From Amycolatopsis sp. FDAARGOS 1241 (lineage in GTDB: Bacteria; Actinomycetota; Actinomycetes; Mycobacteriales; Pseudonocardiaceae): 64,000 nt of DNA. Made by a program: the position numbers and the translations under genes. The stretch spans positions 3,038,001 to 3,102,000 of the forward strand of contig NZ_CP069526.1 in assembly GCF_016889705.1 (NCBI RefSeq), written 5' to 3'. The notes under the pieces are model-generated. The model ran no database searches, had not been told where the DNA came from, and saw only the letters and a program-made list of their open reading frames with translations. Positions 51,484-59,644 of this stretch are shown in pieces; position 1 is the stretch's first letter; every line of letters begins with the position of its first letter.

Positions 51484-53587
51484 CCCGGGCGTAGTTCGCG
51501 CCGTAGACGACGCTGCCGCCCTTCTTGCTCTTGCCGGCCTTGCGCAACCGCATGCTCATCGGCCGCTCGAGCACCCGGGCGCCGCGCGCCGTGACCCCCA
51601 GCAGCAGTTCCGATGACTGGTACTGCGGTTCGTTGAGCGGGACCGCGCAGGCGAGTTCCGAGCGCATCGACCGGAAACCGAACGACGTGTCGGTGATCTT
51701 GCGCCACGTGAGCACCGAAGCCAGGCACGCGAACACGCGCACGCCGAGCCAGCGCACGCGGCTGTCGGCCTCTTCGTGGCCCAGCCGGCGCGAACCCGTG
51801 ACGAAGTCGGCGGTGCCGTCGAGCAGAGGTGCGACCAGTTCGGCCATTTCGCTGTTGTCGTACTGGCCGTCGCCGTCGGTGGTGACGACGTAGCGCGCGC
51901 CGTGCCGGGCCGCGAGGTGGTAACCGAGGCGCAAAGCCGCGCCCTGGCCCCGGTTCGTCGGCGCGACGCACACGTACGCGCCGTGCTTCTCGGCGATCGC
52001 CGCCGTGTCGTCGGTGCCGCCGTCGACGACCACGAGCACGTCGACCGGCAGGCCGAGGCATTCGTCGGGCATCTTCTCGAGCACCTGGCCGATCCCGCCC
52101 GCTTCGTTGTAAGCCGCGATCACCACGGTCAGCTCGGACAGCTCGGCGCCCGGGTGCCGGTCGTCGAAGTCCTTGACGGCGCCGTGGTCCGTCGCGTCCG
52201 GGTACGCGGCGAGGCGCCGCCGGCTGGCCGCGGTGAGCGTGGTGAAGCCGAGCGCACCGGCGACCGGCAGCAGCACGAGCGCGGGGAGCTGGTAGCGCCA
52301 CGAGAATTCGAACACCGCCGATGCGAAGAGTAGGAACAGCCCGGTGCCGGCGGCGAAAAGCGCACCGCTGCGCGCCTTGTCGCGCGGTTTCTTGCGTCGC
52401 AGCGCGGTGAGCAGCCCCAGCAGCGCGAAGAAGCCCAGTACGGCGCCCGGCACGAACCCGCCGCGGATCTGGTAGTCGCGCAGGAACGTGGCGATCGGCT
52501 CGGTCACGCTCGGGTTCACGCCGTCGTACTGCTGCGTGATCATCGCGATGTCGGGCGGTTCGTTCCACTCCGGGTACGTCTGCTGGAACTGCCAGCGGTC
52601 GATCGGCACGTCGTTGATCGCCGTGGCGCGGGTGAACTGGAAGCTCTTGGAGAAGTCGCCCAGGATGGCCTTCGCGACATCCCACCACTGCACCTTCAGC
52701 ACGGCCATCGAAAACTCGCGCGCGAGCGCGGTCCGGTCGGCGCCGGGCGGCAGCGGGCCCGGCCACGCCGGGTCGAGGTCGGCGTGCGTGTAGTTGTCCA
52801 CGAGCCGAAGCGGCTGCGGTTCGGCGGGGCAGAACACCTGCAGTTCGGGCGAGAGGTGCAGGTTCGCACAGTCCGCGACGGCCGCGGTGCGCCCGTAGAG
52901 CATGCTGCCCGACGGGCCCGTCAGCCCCCACTTCCCGGTCTGCGCCTTGACTTCCGCCGCGTAGGGCACGATGACCACGAGCATCGCGAGCACGCCGATG
53001 CCGGCGTTGCGCCAGCCCCGCCACGTGCGCCACGCGCTGTCCGCGCTGAGCACGTACAGCAGGAACGGCACCGCGAGCGCGACCCCGATCAGCCGCACCA
53101 GCACGGCGAAGCCGACCACGAACCCCGCGAGCGCGATCCGCCGCCAGTTCGGCGCGCCCTTCGCCAGCAGGATCCACAGCAGCCCGAGCAGCAGCGCCTC
53201 GAACAGCACCTCGGACATGATGTTCTGCTCGATCTGCAGCTGGTACGCGTCGAGCAGGATCGGCGCCGTCGCCAGCGCCGAGACCCACCGGCGCGCGCCG
53301 AGGCGCCGGGCGAGAGCGTAGATCCCCACCGCGATGGCCAGCCCGCCGACGTGCTGCACGGCCGCCACCCACGAAAGCCCGCCCACGGCCAGCAGCGGCC
53401 GCAGGATCAGGTCGTAGCCGATGGGGTTGAGCTGGTCGGCGCGCAGCGCGTGCAGGTTGTCGAGGTAGCGGTACGAGTCGATGTACAGCAGGGCCGGCCG
53501 GTAGGCCACCCAGGTGAGGACCCGCAGCACGGTGCCCGCGACGAGCAGCACGAGCAGGAAGGCGTGGCGGCGGAGGAACGAGCTCAC
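51413..53587 (-). CDS. Fusion of a membrane GT-C-type region and a cytoplasmic GT2 glycosyltransferase
   Basis: The 724-residue protein has about 11 membrane segments in its first 455 residues. An early loop, YIDSYRYLDNLHAL, resembles the acidic catalytic loop of polyprenyl-sugar-dependent GT-C enzymes. From about residue 485 a soluble GT2 domain begins (LTVVIAAYNEAGGIGQ), with TTDGDGQYDNSEM as the DxD region and TDTSFGFRSMRS. GT2 domains of this kind make polyprenyl-phosphate sugars. One chain could therefore both charge the carrier and transfer the sugar outside, with GtrA flipping it. The GTG start overlaps the epimerase stop. The 3' end overlaps gtrA on the other strand. Confidence 0.88.
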   Translation of the reverse strand: MSSFLRRHAFLLVLLVAGTVLRVLTWVAYRPALLYIDSYRYLDNLHALRADQLNPIGYDLILRPLLAVGGLSWVAAVQHVGGLAIAVGIYALARRLGARRWVSALATAPILLDAYQLQIEQNIMSEVLFEALLLGLLWILLAKGAPNWRRIALAGFVVGFAVLVRLIGVALAVPFLLYVLSADSAWRTWRGWRNAGIGVLAMLVVIVPYAAEVKAQTGKWGLTGPSGSMLYGRTAAVADCANLHLSPELQVFCPAEPQPLRLVDNYTHADLDPAWPGPLPPGADRTALAREFSMAVLKVQWWDVAKAILGDFSKSFQFTRATAINDVPIDRWQFQQTYPEWNEPPDIAMITQQYDGVNPSVTEPIATFLRDYQIRGGFVPGAVLGFFALLGLLTALRRKKPRDKARSGALFAAGTGLFLLFASAVFEFSWRYQLPALVLLPVAGALGFTTLTAASRRRLAAYPDATDHGAVKDFDDRHPGAELSELTVVIAAYNEAGGIGQVLEKMPDECLGLPVDVLVVVDGGTDDTAAIAEKHGAYVCVAPTNRGQGAALRLGYHLAARHGARYVVTTDGDGQYDNSEMAELVAPLLDGTADFVTGSRRLGHEEADSRVRWLGVRVFACLASVLTWRKITDTSFGFRSMRSELACAVPLNEPQYQSSELLLGVTARGARVLERPMSMRLRKAGKSKKGGSVVYGANYARVMTGTWWRGYVLRRGRTRSGRAS

Positions 53588-54528
53588 GGGGTCGCTTTCA
53601 GGTCCAGATCCGAGAAGTACTTCCAGGCCGTGGCGAGGCCGTCGGCGAGTGAGATCGCCGGGGTGAAGCCGATCGTCGCGGCACTAGCCGACACGTCGAC
53701 GACGACCGCGGGCATCTCGCCCTGCGGAGCGGGCACGTGCTCCACCGGCAGTTCGGCGCCCGTCACCTCGCGCACGGTCTGGACCATCTCCAGCACGGAC
53801 ACCGAGTGGCCCGCACCGACGATCGCCCGCCCGCTGTAACCGCTTTCGAGCGCCAGCGCGATCGCGCGCACCACGTCGTCCACGTGCACGAGGTCGCGGC
53901 GCTGCTCTCCCGTGCCGTACACGCGCACGCCTTCGCCCGCCATCGCGGCGCGCATCATGCGCGGCACGAAGCTGTCCTTGTGCGACATGCCCGGGCCGTA
54001 GACGTTGGTGAACCGCAGGGCGCACGTGGTCATGCCGTAGGCGCCGGAGTAACCCGACAGCAGCATCTCGCACGCGGCTTTCGTGGCGCCGTAGGGCGTG
54101 AGCGGCCGGGTGGGCAGGTCCAGGGTGATGGTGGCCGTGCCGACGTCGCCGATCACGGCGTTGGTCGAGGCCAGCACGAAGGTCTGCACCTCGCGCTGCC
54201 GCGCGAGCTCCAGCAACCCGTGCGTCACCGCGACGTTCTCCTGGTAGGTGTCTTCCGGCAGTTCGACCGACTTCAGCACCGAGGTGAGCGCTGCGAGGTG
54301 GACGATGGCGCCCGTACCCGGAGTGACGGCGGCTTCGCGCACCGCGGCGTCGCGCAGGTCGCCCGTGACCACGCGCACGCCCTGGTCTTCGGTCGCATAC
54401 GGCACCTGGTCCACGACGGTGACGGGGTAGCCGCGCTCACGCAGCTCGCGGACGGCCGCGCGGCCGATGAAGCCGCTTCCACCGGTGACGACGACAGGTG
54501 TCCTTTCAGGACCGTTCTCCAGCACCAT
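53584..54528 (-). CDS. NAD-dependent nucleotide-sugar epimerase/dehydratase
   Basis: The 314-residue extended SDR shows VVVTGGSGFIGRAAVREL, VHLAALTSV, the catalytic Tyr-x3-Lys in TPYGATKAACE, and RFTNVYGPG. It resembles UDP-glucose 4-epimerases and related enzymes; the exact sugar is unknown. The ATG at 54528 follows GGAGG at nine-base spacing. The stop overlaps the glycosyltransferase GTG, so the two proteins are coupled and may supply and use the same nucleotide sugar. Confidence 0.87.
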   Translation of the reverse strand: MVLENGPERTPVVVTGGSGFIGRAAVRELRERGYPVTVVDQVPYATEDQGVRVVTGDLRDAAVREAAVTPGTGAIVHLAALTSVLKSVELPEDTYQENVAVTHGLLELARQREVQTFVLASTNAVIGDVGTATITLDLPTRPLTPYGATKAACEMLLSGYSGAYGMTTCALRFTNVYGPGMSHKDSFVPRMMRAAMAGEGVRVYGTGEQRRDLVHVDDVVRAIALALESGYSGRAIVGAGHSVSVLEMVQTVREVTGAELPVEHVPAPQGEMPAVVVDVSASAATIGFTPAISLADGLATAWKYFSDLDLKATP

Positions 54529-54745
54529 GGCGCACAACCTACCTCCGCAGCCTGTGAGCACGGACAGCGGACGAGGGCCGCTGCTGCGGCGCGCGGGTGA
54601 TCGGTCCCGGGATGTCCGGTAGGTCCGCCCGCTCGCAGCGCCCGCGTATGACCACTCCCAGTGACCACACACGGGCGCCCGTCCCGTTTTCGCGACGTCC
54701 CTCGGCGCGGAGTGTATCGTTCACGGGACGGAAGGTGTCAAGTTT

Positions 54746-54775
54746 TCGTGACAGATATGCTCGGGGCTGTCACGA
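54746..54775. promoter_or_regulatory. Perfect inverted repeat, probable operator of the EspR-like regulator
   Basis: TCGTGACAG (54746-54754) and CTGTCACGA (54767-54775) are perfect 9-base inverted arms 12 bases apart. A further TGTCA at 54736-54740 makes a second, overlapping inverted repeat with TGACA at 54749-54753. Three half-sites thus lie within 60 bases upstream of the regulator start. This fits cooperative autoregulation. Confidence 0.6.
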
Positions 54776-54798
54776 GTGGAGAACGGTTGGGGGCCCTG

Positions 54799-55287
54799 AT
54801 GACCGGGACGCCGGACACACCGGAGACGGCGCACACGACTGACGCGGCGGACGGGGCCGGGGAGACCGGCTTCGCCGAGCGGCTGGTGCACCTGATCGCC
54901 ACCGTGCACCCGCCGGACCGCAAGCCCTACTCCTACCGCGAGATCGCGCAGGGCGTGGCAGACCTGACCGGCGTGAGCATGTCGGCCACCCACGTGCAGC
55001 AGCTCGCCGTCGGCGCCCGGCGCGACCCGAAGCGTTCGCACATCCAGGCGCTGGCGCGCTTCTTCGGCGTGCCTGTCACCTACTTCTTCGACGACGACGT
55101 GGCCGAGCGCGTCGACGGGCAGATCGCGGACGTCGTCGCGTGGCGCGACACCGAAGCCCGCAACCTCGCCGAACGCGCGATGCGGCTCTCGGAGCGCGAC
55201 CGGGAAACCGTTTCGGCGCTGGTGGACCAGCTGGAAAGCTACGACGCCGGGCGCGAGCGCTCCCGCCGCGGGCGCAAACCCGAATAG
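54799..55287 (+). CDS. EspR-like helix-turn-helix regulator
   Basis: The 162-residue protein has an XRE-type HTH whose flanking sequence resembles mycobacterial EspR. Examples are FAERLVHLIATVHPPDRKP, VSMSATHVQQLAVGARRDP and ALARFFGVPVTYFFDDD. EspR-like proteins dimerise and bridge distant sites. ATG at 54799 follows GGGGG; an in-frame ATG at 54757 lies inside the inverted repeat and is less likely. The C-terminal part (SERDRETVSALVDQLESYD) looks like a dimerisation helix. The stop is followed two bases later by an ImmA-like gene. Confidence 0.85.
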   Translation: MTGTPDTPETAHTTDAADGAGETGFAERLVHLIATVHPPDRKPYSYREIAQGVADLTGVSMSATHVQQLAVGARRDPKRSHIQALARFFGVPVTYFFDDDVAERVDGQIADVVAWRDTEARNLAERAMRLSERDRETVSALVDQLESYDAGRERSRRGRKPE

Positions 55288-55289
55288 CT

Positions 55290-55873
55290 ATGCTGATCTT
55301 CGCCGGGGCACCGCGGTGCACCCGGCTGGTCCAGCCGCCGAGCGCACCGGGAGGGGTCATCGACCCGAGCCTGCGAGCGGGGGCCCGCATCCGAATGCGC
55401 GACGTGCTGCGCGACGTGCCGCCGCGGTGCCCGTGGTCGATGAACGCGTGGATCGACCGGCTGGAGCGCCGCCGCCGCCGGGACATCGACCTGATGGCCG
55501 TGGACTACGCACCGGGCCGGCCCTCGGGCGCCTGGCAGCGGCGCGAGGACTACGAGCTCATCGCGTACACGGCGGGCACCTCGCCGATGCACCAGGGCCA
55601 CATCATCGCGCACGAGCTCGGGCACCTGCTGTGCGAGCACCGCGGGGTGTGCCTGGTGTCGGATGCGGGGCGGCGGCGCTGGCGCCCGACCTCAGCGCGC
55701 ACACGCTGTCGCACCTGCTCACGCGTGTGACGACGGACGCGGACGAATACAAGGCCGAGCTCATGGCCGTGCTGCTGATGAGCGCCGCGACGGCCGGGGC
55801 CGAACCGATGAAACCCGGTGCGTCCGGCCGCTCGGCCGAGCGCGCGCGGCGGCTCGCGACGCCGCTCGGGTAG
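55290..55873 (+). pseudogene. ImmA/IrrE-like metallopeptidase gene with a frameshift
   Basis: The frame begins with ATG at 55290 and carries the zinc motif HELGH in GHIIAHELGHLLCEH. It continues to CLVSDAG and then shifts near 55667-55677. The following sequence (ALAPDLSAHTLSHLLTRVTT, then DADEYKAELMAVLLM) lies in another frame and ends at 55873. Restoring one G to the GGGGCGGCGG run gives an unbroken protein of about 194 residues. ImmA-like peptidases next to HTH regulators often relieve repression by cleavage. Either the gene is dead or the G-run is a sequencing error. Confidence 0.7.
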
Positions 55874-55880
55874 CCGCCGG

Positions 55881-56943
55881 ATGATCGACGCGCTGTTCTT
55901 CGGGGTCGGGCTCGTCGCCGTGGCCGCCGGGGCCTGGCGGGCCGTGCGGGCCCGGCGCACCGGCGCGGGCGCGGGGCTCGCGACGAGCCTGCTCGCACTC
56001 GGCGTCGCGCTGTTCCTGCTGGCCGACTGCGCGCAGGCGGTGGAAAGCCGGCTCTACCCCAGCCTCGGGCGGCTGCTGTCGAACCTCGCGACGATGGTGG
56101 CCGCGTACGGCATCGAGGCGACGGTCGCGGAGATCGCCGGCCGTCGGCGGCGCAGCCGGCTCGCCGCCCTGGCGGTGGCGCTCGTCGTGCTCGTGGTGGC
56201 GTTCTTCTCGACGCGCGGGCTGCCGACGGGCATCGGCCTGTTCGACGAGCTGTACCGGACCAATCCGGCGCTCGTCGCATACATCGTCGTGTACACGCTG
56301 TACCTGGGCTTCGCGGTGGTGGACATCGCGATCGTGTCGGCGGGGGCGTTGCGCGCGGGGACCGGTGCGCTGCGAGCCGGGCTCGGAATCGTGCTCGTGG
56401 CCTGCGTGTTCGCGATCGCTTACCTGGCGGGGAAAGTCGCGGACCTCGTCGCCGACGTCACCGCCGAGCGCCCGGTGGCCCGGGTCTGCCATGGCGCGTT
56501 CTCGACGGTGGACTGCGCGCTGAGCGTCGGGTTCCCGGTGATGTCGGTGCTGCTCACCGTCGTCGGGCTGACCCTGCCCGCGCTGCCGGCGGCCGGCCGC
56601 GCGGGCAGGGTCAGCCCGGACCCGCCGCGAGCTGCGGCCGTTGCGCGAGCACCTCGTCGTGCGGTTCCCCGACGTCGTCCGCCTCGGGCGCGCCGGCGAA
56701 ACCGGGCGGGAACGGCTGCTGACGGTGATGAGCGAGATCAACGACGGCTTGCTGCTCGCCGGCATCCCGCCCTCGGCGTCCCCGGCCGCGGCGGCGGAGG
56801 TGCTCGCGGGGGCCGTGCCGGCGGAGGACGTCGCGGACGCCCCGGCCGGCACCGCGTTCGCCGCCGACGTGGTGCGGCTGCGGGCTATCGCGCGGGCGGT
56901 GCGAGGGGCGCGGTCAGGCGGAGCTGCCAGCCCCGCTCGGTGA
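55881..56943 (+). pseudogene. MAB_1171c-like membrane protein gene with a frameshift
   Basis: ATG at 55881 opens a protein with about seven membrane segments (LFFGVGLVAVAAGAWRAV, LAALAVALVVLVVAFF, LVAYIVVYTLYLGFAVVDIA). After LTVVGLTLPALP, around 56585-56620, the cytoplasmic C-terminal domain continues in the +1 frame. There it reads RRELRPLREHLVVRFPDVV and ISALL-type helices, down to the stop at 56943. The family is linked to HTH and ImmA-like genes in actinobacteria as I recall. The 3' end overlaps the convergent 2H phosphoesterase gene by 59 bases. Confidence 0.65.
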
Positions 56944-57406
56944 GCACGATCAGGTGCAGCGCCTCGGCGCGGCCGATCAGGGGGAGCAGGGTCCGGCCGC
57001 GCTCTGCCACCTCGGCGTTCTCCGCCTCCGACCCACCCAGCGCGAGGGAGACGTGGGCGGGCGGGTGCGGCCCGAACCGCCCGCCGTAGGGCCGGACGTC
57101 CGGCCAGCGATCGCACGCCGCGTCGGCCAGGGGTTGCAGCGCGGGCGCCGAGACGGCGACGAACCCGCCGGTGACGACCAGGTCCGTGAGCGGCACGTCG
57201 GTGACCTCGTGCCGCGTGGCCAGTTCGGCCACCGCCGCGTCGACGTCCTCGTCGAGCAGCTCGTCCGGCAGGAACGGGTACAACGCCGTCACGTGCGGCG
57301 GCAAGCCCGGCCGCACCAGGCCCGGGTTCACCGCCGCGGCCACCTCCAGCAACCCCGCCGCGGCGGGGAGTTCGACCACGAGCGCACTGGTTCCGATCAC
57401 GGGCAC
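56885..57406 (-). CDS. 2'-5' RNA ligase/2H phosphoesterase family protein
   Basis: The 173-residue protein has the two H-x-T/S motifs of the 2H superfamily: HVTALYPF near residue 38 and HVSLALGG near 118. Members open cyclic phosphates or join 2'-5' RNA ends. The physiological substrate of this group is not known. The start is GTG at 57406 with GGGAAG upstream. It is convergent with, and overlaps, the broken membrane protein gene. Confidence 0.85.
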   Translation of the reverse strand: MPVIGTSALVVELPAAAGLLEVAAAVNPGLVRPGLPPHVTALYPFLPDELLDEDVDAAVAELATRHEVTDVPLTDLVVTGGFVAVSAPALQPLADAACDRWPDVRPYGGRFGPHPPAHVSLALGGSEAENAEVAERGRTLLPLIGRAEALHLIVLTERGWQLRLTAPLAPPAR

Positions 57407-57566
57407 GAACGTGATCTTCCCGCATCCGTCGATCCCCGCGCTCCCGGCCCGGTTGCTTCACCCGCCGGAATCGAGGCTGATCTCTGTTTCGGGCTCACTC
57501 GAATGGGAACCCTAAGTCTTCCCCAAGTTTTCCGCCGTATTCCCGGCCCGGATCTACACTCGGTGG

Positions 57567-57728
57567 ATGAAGATCGTCCTATGGACCGCATTGTGCGGAT
57601 TGTGTGCCGTCGCCGGCCACGTGCTCCTGGGCGTCGTGGCGGCTTTCCTGCTCCTGGCCTGTGTTCCGGTGCGCCGGGAGGCCGGCCGGGGTGCGGCGGA
57701 AAGGGAATTGATCACCACCCGCGGCTGA
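57567..57728 (+). CDS. Possible 53-residue small membrane protein
   Basis: An ATG at 57567 opens a frame with a strongly hydrophobic stretch (VLWTALCGLCAVAGHVLLGV and VAAFLLLACV) followed by a basic tail (PVRREAGRGAAERE). It looks like one long or two short membrane segments. No good ribosome binding site precedes it and I know no homologue. It is the only coding candidate in the 57407-57757 gap, whose other sequence shows no feature. Confidence 0.35.
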   Translation: MKIVLWTALCGLCAVAGHVLLGVVAAFLLLACVPVRREAGRGAAERELITTRG

Positions 57729-57757
57729 TATTCGCCGTGGTGTCGCCGAAATGAAAT

Positions 57758-58174
57758 TCAGCGGTAATAACCGTCGACGGGGAGCCTTGCTTCGCCGAAC
57801 AGAGCCGGACCCTGCAGGGTGAAACCGGCGGCCGCGGCGGGGGGTTTGAGGCCGTTCAGCTGTTCGGTCGACAAGGCGTAGACCACCGTCCCCAGTCCTG
57901 AACGTTCGATTGCGCCCGTGCACATCCCGCACGGCTGGCAGCTCGTGTACATCGTCGTCACCGCGGCCTGCTCGGGGGTCAGCTCGCGCGCCGCCCAGCG
58001 CGCGAGCTTGAGCTCCGGGTGCGCGGTGATGTCGCGGTCGGTGATCGTCGTGTTCCACTCCTCCAGCAGCACCCGCCCGTCGGCGGCGGCCAGCAGCGAG
58101 CCGAACGGCGGGTTGCCGCTCGCGCGCCCCGTGGCGGCCAGTTCGATGGCACGGCGGAGCAGAGCCTCGATCAT
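57758..58174 (-). CDS. Nucleoside (cytidine/guanine) deaminase family
   Basis: The 138-residue zinc enzyme has the deaminase motifs with an H-P-E variant of HAE (ITAHPELKLARWA) and P-C-x-x-C in SCQPCGMCTGAI. It probably deaminates a purine or pyrimidine base or nucleoside. Guanine deaminase-like proteins share this size. Its ATG overlaps the stop of the upstream LLM oxidoreductase gene (ATGA). Confidence 0.87.
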   Translation of the reverse strand: MIEALLRRAIELAATGRASGNPPFGSLLAAADGRVLLEEWNTTITDRDITAHPELKLARWAARELTPEQAAVTTMYTSCQPCGMCTGAIERSGLGTVVYALSTEQLNGLKPPAAAAGFTLQGPALFGEARLPVDGYYR

Positions 58175-59028
58175 CGTGGTCCCCTTTCGCGGGAATGCTG
58201 TGTCCAGGCGTCCGCGACGGCCGCGAGCGCCCTCCAGGCCGCCGACGGCCGCCGGGTCTCCTCAGGGTCTCCCGAGAACGGATCGAGCACCACGTCTTCG
58301 GCGCCCAGCGAGCGCAACTCCGCCAGATCGCCCGCGACCTGCTCGACGGTGCCCTCGCCCATGCGGCGGTCGGCGGGTGGTTCGCCGGTGATCCGCAGCA
58401 GGATCCGCGGCGCGAACGCGGGCGCCGGTTTGCCCGCGGCCCCGGCGTGCTCCCGCAGCTTCGGCAGCGTCTCGCGCAGCCACGCCGGCCGGAACCGCAG
58501 CGGGTGCCACGCGTCGCCGAAGTTCACGGCCCGGCGCAGCGCTGCGTCGCTCGTGCCGCCGACCCACACGGGCACCCCGCCGGCGCGGTAGTCGCCCTCC
58601 TCGGCCCACGCCGTGCGGATGACGCCCAGGTACTCGTCCGTGAGCGCGCCCCGGCGCTCGAACGGCACACCCAGTGCGGCGAACTCCTCGCGCGCCCAGC
58701 CGACCCCGACGCCGAGCACGAACCGCCCGCCGCTGAGGTCTGCGAGGTTCGCCGCCATCCGCGCGGTCACCAGCGGGTGCCGGTAGGGGACGATCAGCAC
58801 GGTCGTGCCCAGTCGCGCGCGGCTCGTCGCACCCGCCAGCCACGCCAGCGTGGTGAACGGCTCGTAGAACGGGGCCGGGTACTGCCGGGCGACGTCGTTG
58901 GTGACCACGAGGTGGTCCGACACCATGAGCAGGTCGTAGCCGAGGCCCTCGCTCGTCTGCGCCCACGCCCGCACCACACCGGGGTCGGTGCCCGGGCCGA
59001 AGTTGGGGATGTTCACGCCGAGTCGCAC
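58171..59028 (-). CDS. LLM-class F420-dependent oxidoreductase
   Basis: The 285-residue TIM-barrel protein opens VRLGVNIPNFGPGTDPGVVR and contains LMVSDHLVVTND, LGTTVLIVPYRHP and GVGVGWAREEFAALG. These are typical of the actinobacterial F420 branch of the luciferase-like family. It would reduce or oxidise an unknown substrate using F420. The GTG at 59028 lies eight bases after a TAGCGT -10 box (minus strand, 59041-59036) and lacks a Shine-Dalgarno, so the mRNA is probably leaderless. It is divergent from an Lrp regulator that may control it. Confidence 0.87.
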   Translation of the reverse strand: MRLGVNIPNFGPGTDPGVVRAWAQTSEGLGYDLLMVSDHLVVTNDVARQYPAPFYEPFTTLAWLAGATSRARLGTTVLIVPYRHPLVTARMAANLADLSGGRFVLGVGVGWAREEFAALGVPFERRGALTDEYLGVIRTAWAEEGDYRAGGVPVWVGGTSDAALRRAVNFGDAWHPLRFRPAWLRETLPKLREHAGAAGKPAPAFAPRILLRITGEPPADRRMGEGTVEQVAGDLAELRSLGAEDVVLDPFSGDPEETRRPSAAWRALAAVADAWTQHSRERGPR

Positions 59029-59122
59029 GGCGCCAACGCTATCCGTGCGGAGCCGGTACCCGGAAGGGACTACTCCCGGCGTATCGGCCGCTTCGCCGTG
59101 GATCCGCCGGTAAATTGCCGAT
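59029..59122. promoter_or_regulatory. Divergent leaderless promoters of the LLM and Lrp genes
   Basis: Minus-strand TAGCGT (59041-59036) and plus-strand TAAATT (59111-59116) both fit TANNNT. They lie eight and six bases before their start codons, with no Shine-Dalgarno on either side. This is the second divergent leaderless pair in the window. Confidence 0.5.
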
Positions 59123-59572
59123 ATGGCCGAAACTCTCGACGACACCGACTGGGCGATCCTCGCCGAGCTCCAGACGGACGGCCGGCTGCCGCTCACCGAG
59201 CTCGGCAAACGCGTCAGCCTCAGCGCTTCGGCGACCACCGAACGCGTGCGCCGCCTCGAAGCGCTCGGGGTGATCACCGGGTACCGGGCCGAGGTGGACC
59301 TGGGCAAGGCCGGGTACGCCGTGCTCGCCGTCGTGCGCCTGAAGTTCCCCGGCAACCGCCACGAGCCGCTGCGCGCGCTGCTGGCTGAGCAGACCGAACT
59401 GCTCGAATGCCTGCGCACCACCGGCGACGACTGCTACACGCTCAAAGTCGCCGCCACGTCCATGGCGCACTTGGAACAGCTGATGGGCGAGCTGGCGCAG
59501 TTCGGCAGCACGACCACGAACGTCGTCTACAGCCAGACGCTGCCGTACCGGGGACCGCGCAAACCCGCCTGA
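59123..59572 (+). CDS. Lrp/AsnC-family regulator
   Basis: The 149-residue protein has an N-terminal HTH (LDDTDWAILAELQTDGRL, ELGKRVSLSASATTERVRRL) and a C-terminal RAM/ACT-like domain (AVLAVVRLKFPGNRHEP). Such proteins bind amino acids or other small ligands and form octamers. It diverges from the LLM oxidoreductase gene. The ATG is supported by the -10 box upstream and the absence of other starts. Confidence 0.9.
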   Translation: MAETLDDTDWAILAELQTDGRLPLTELGKRVSLSASATTERVRRLEALGVITGYRAEVDLGKAGYAVLAVVRLKFPGNRHEPLRALLAEQTELLECLRTTGDDCYTLKVAATSMAHLEQLMGELAQFGSTTTNVVYSQTLPYRGPRKPA

Positions 59573-59644
59573 GCAGGGGCGTCGAATCCCGCTGGGCTCG
59601 TTCGACGCGTCTTCGGAAGCGACGAAGCGACCGAAGGAGCCGAC

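Noticed and set aside
52784..53839. Long plus-strand open frame opposite the glycosyltransferase
   Set aside because: It is an Arg/His/Gln-rich shadow without a family motif, spanning two coupled real genes on the other strand.
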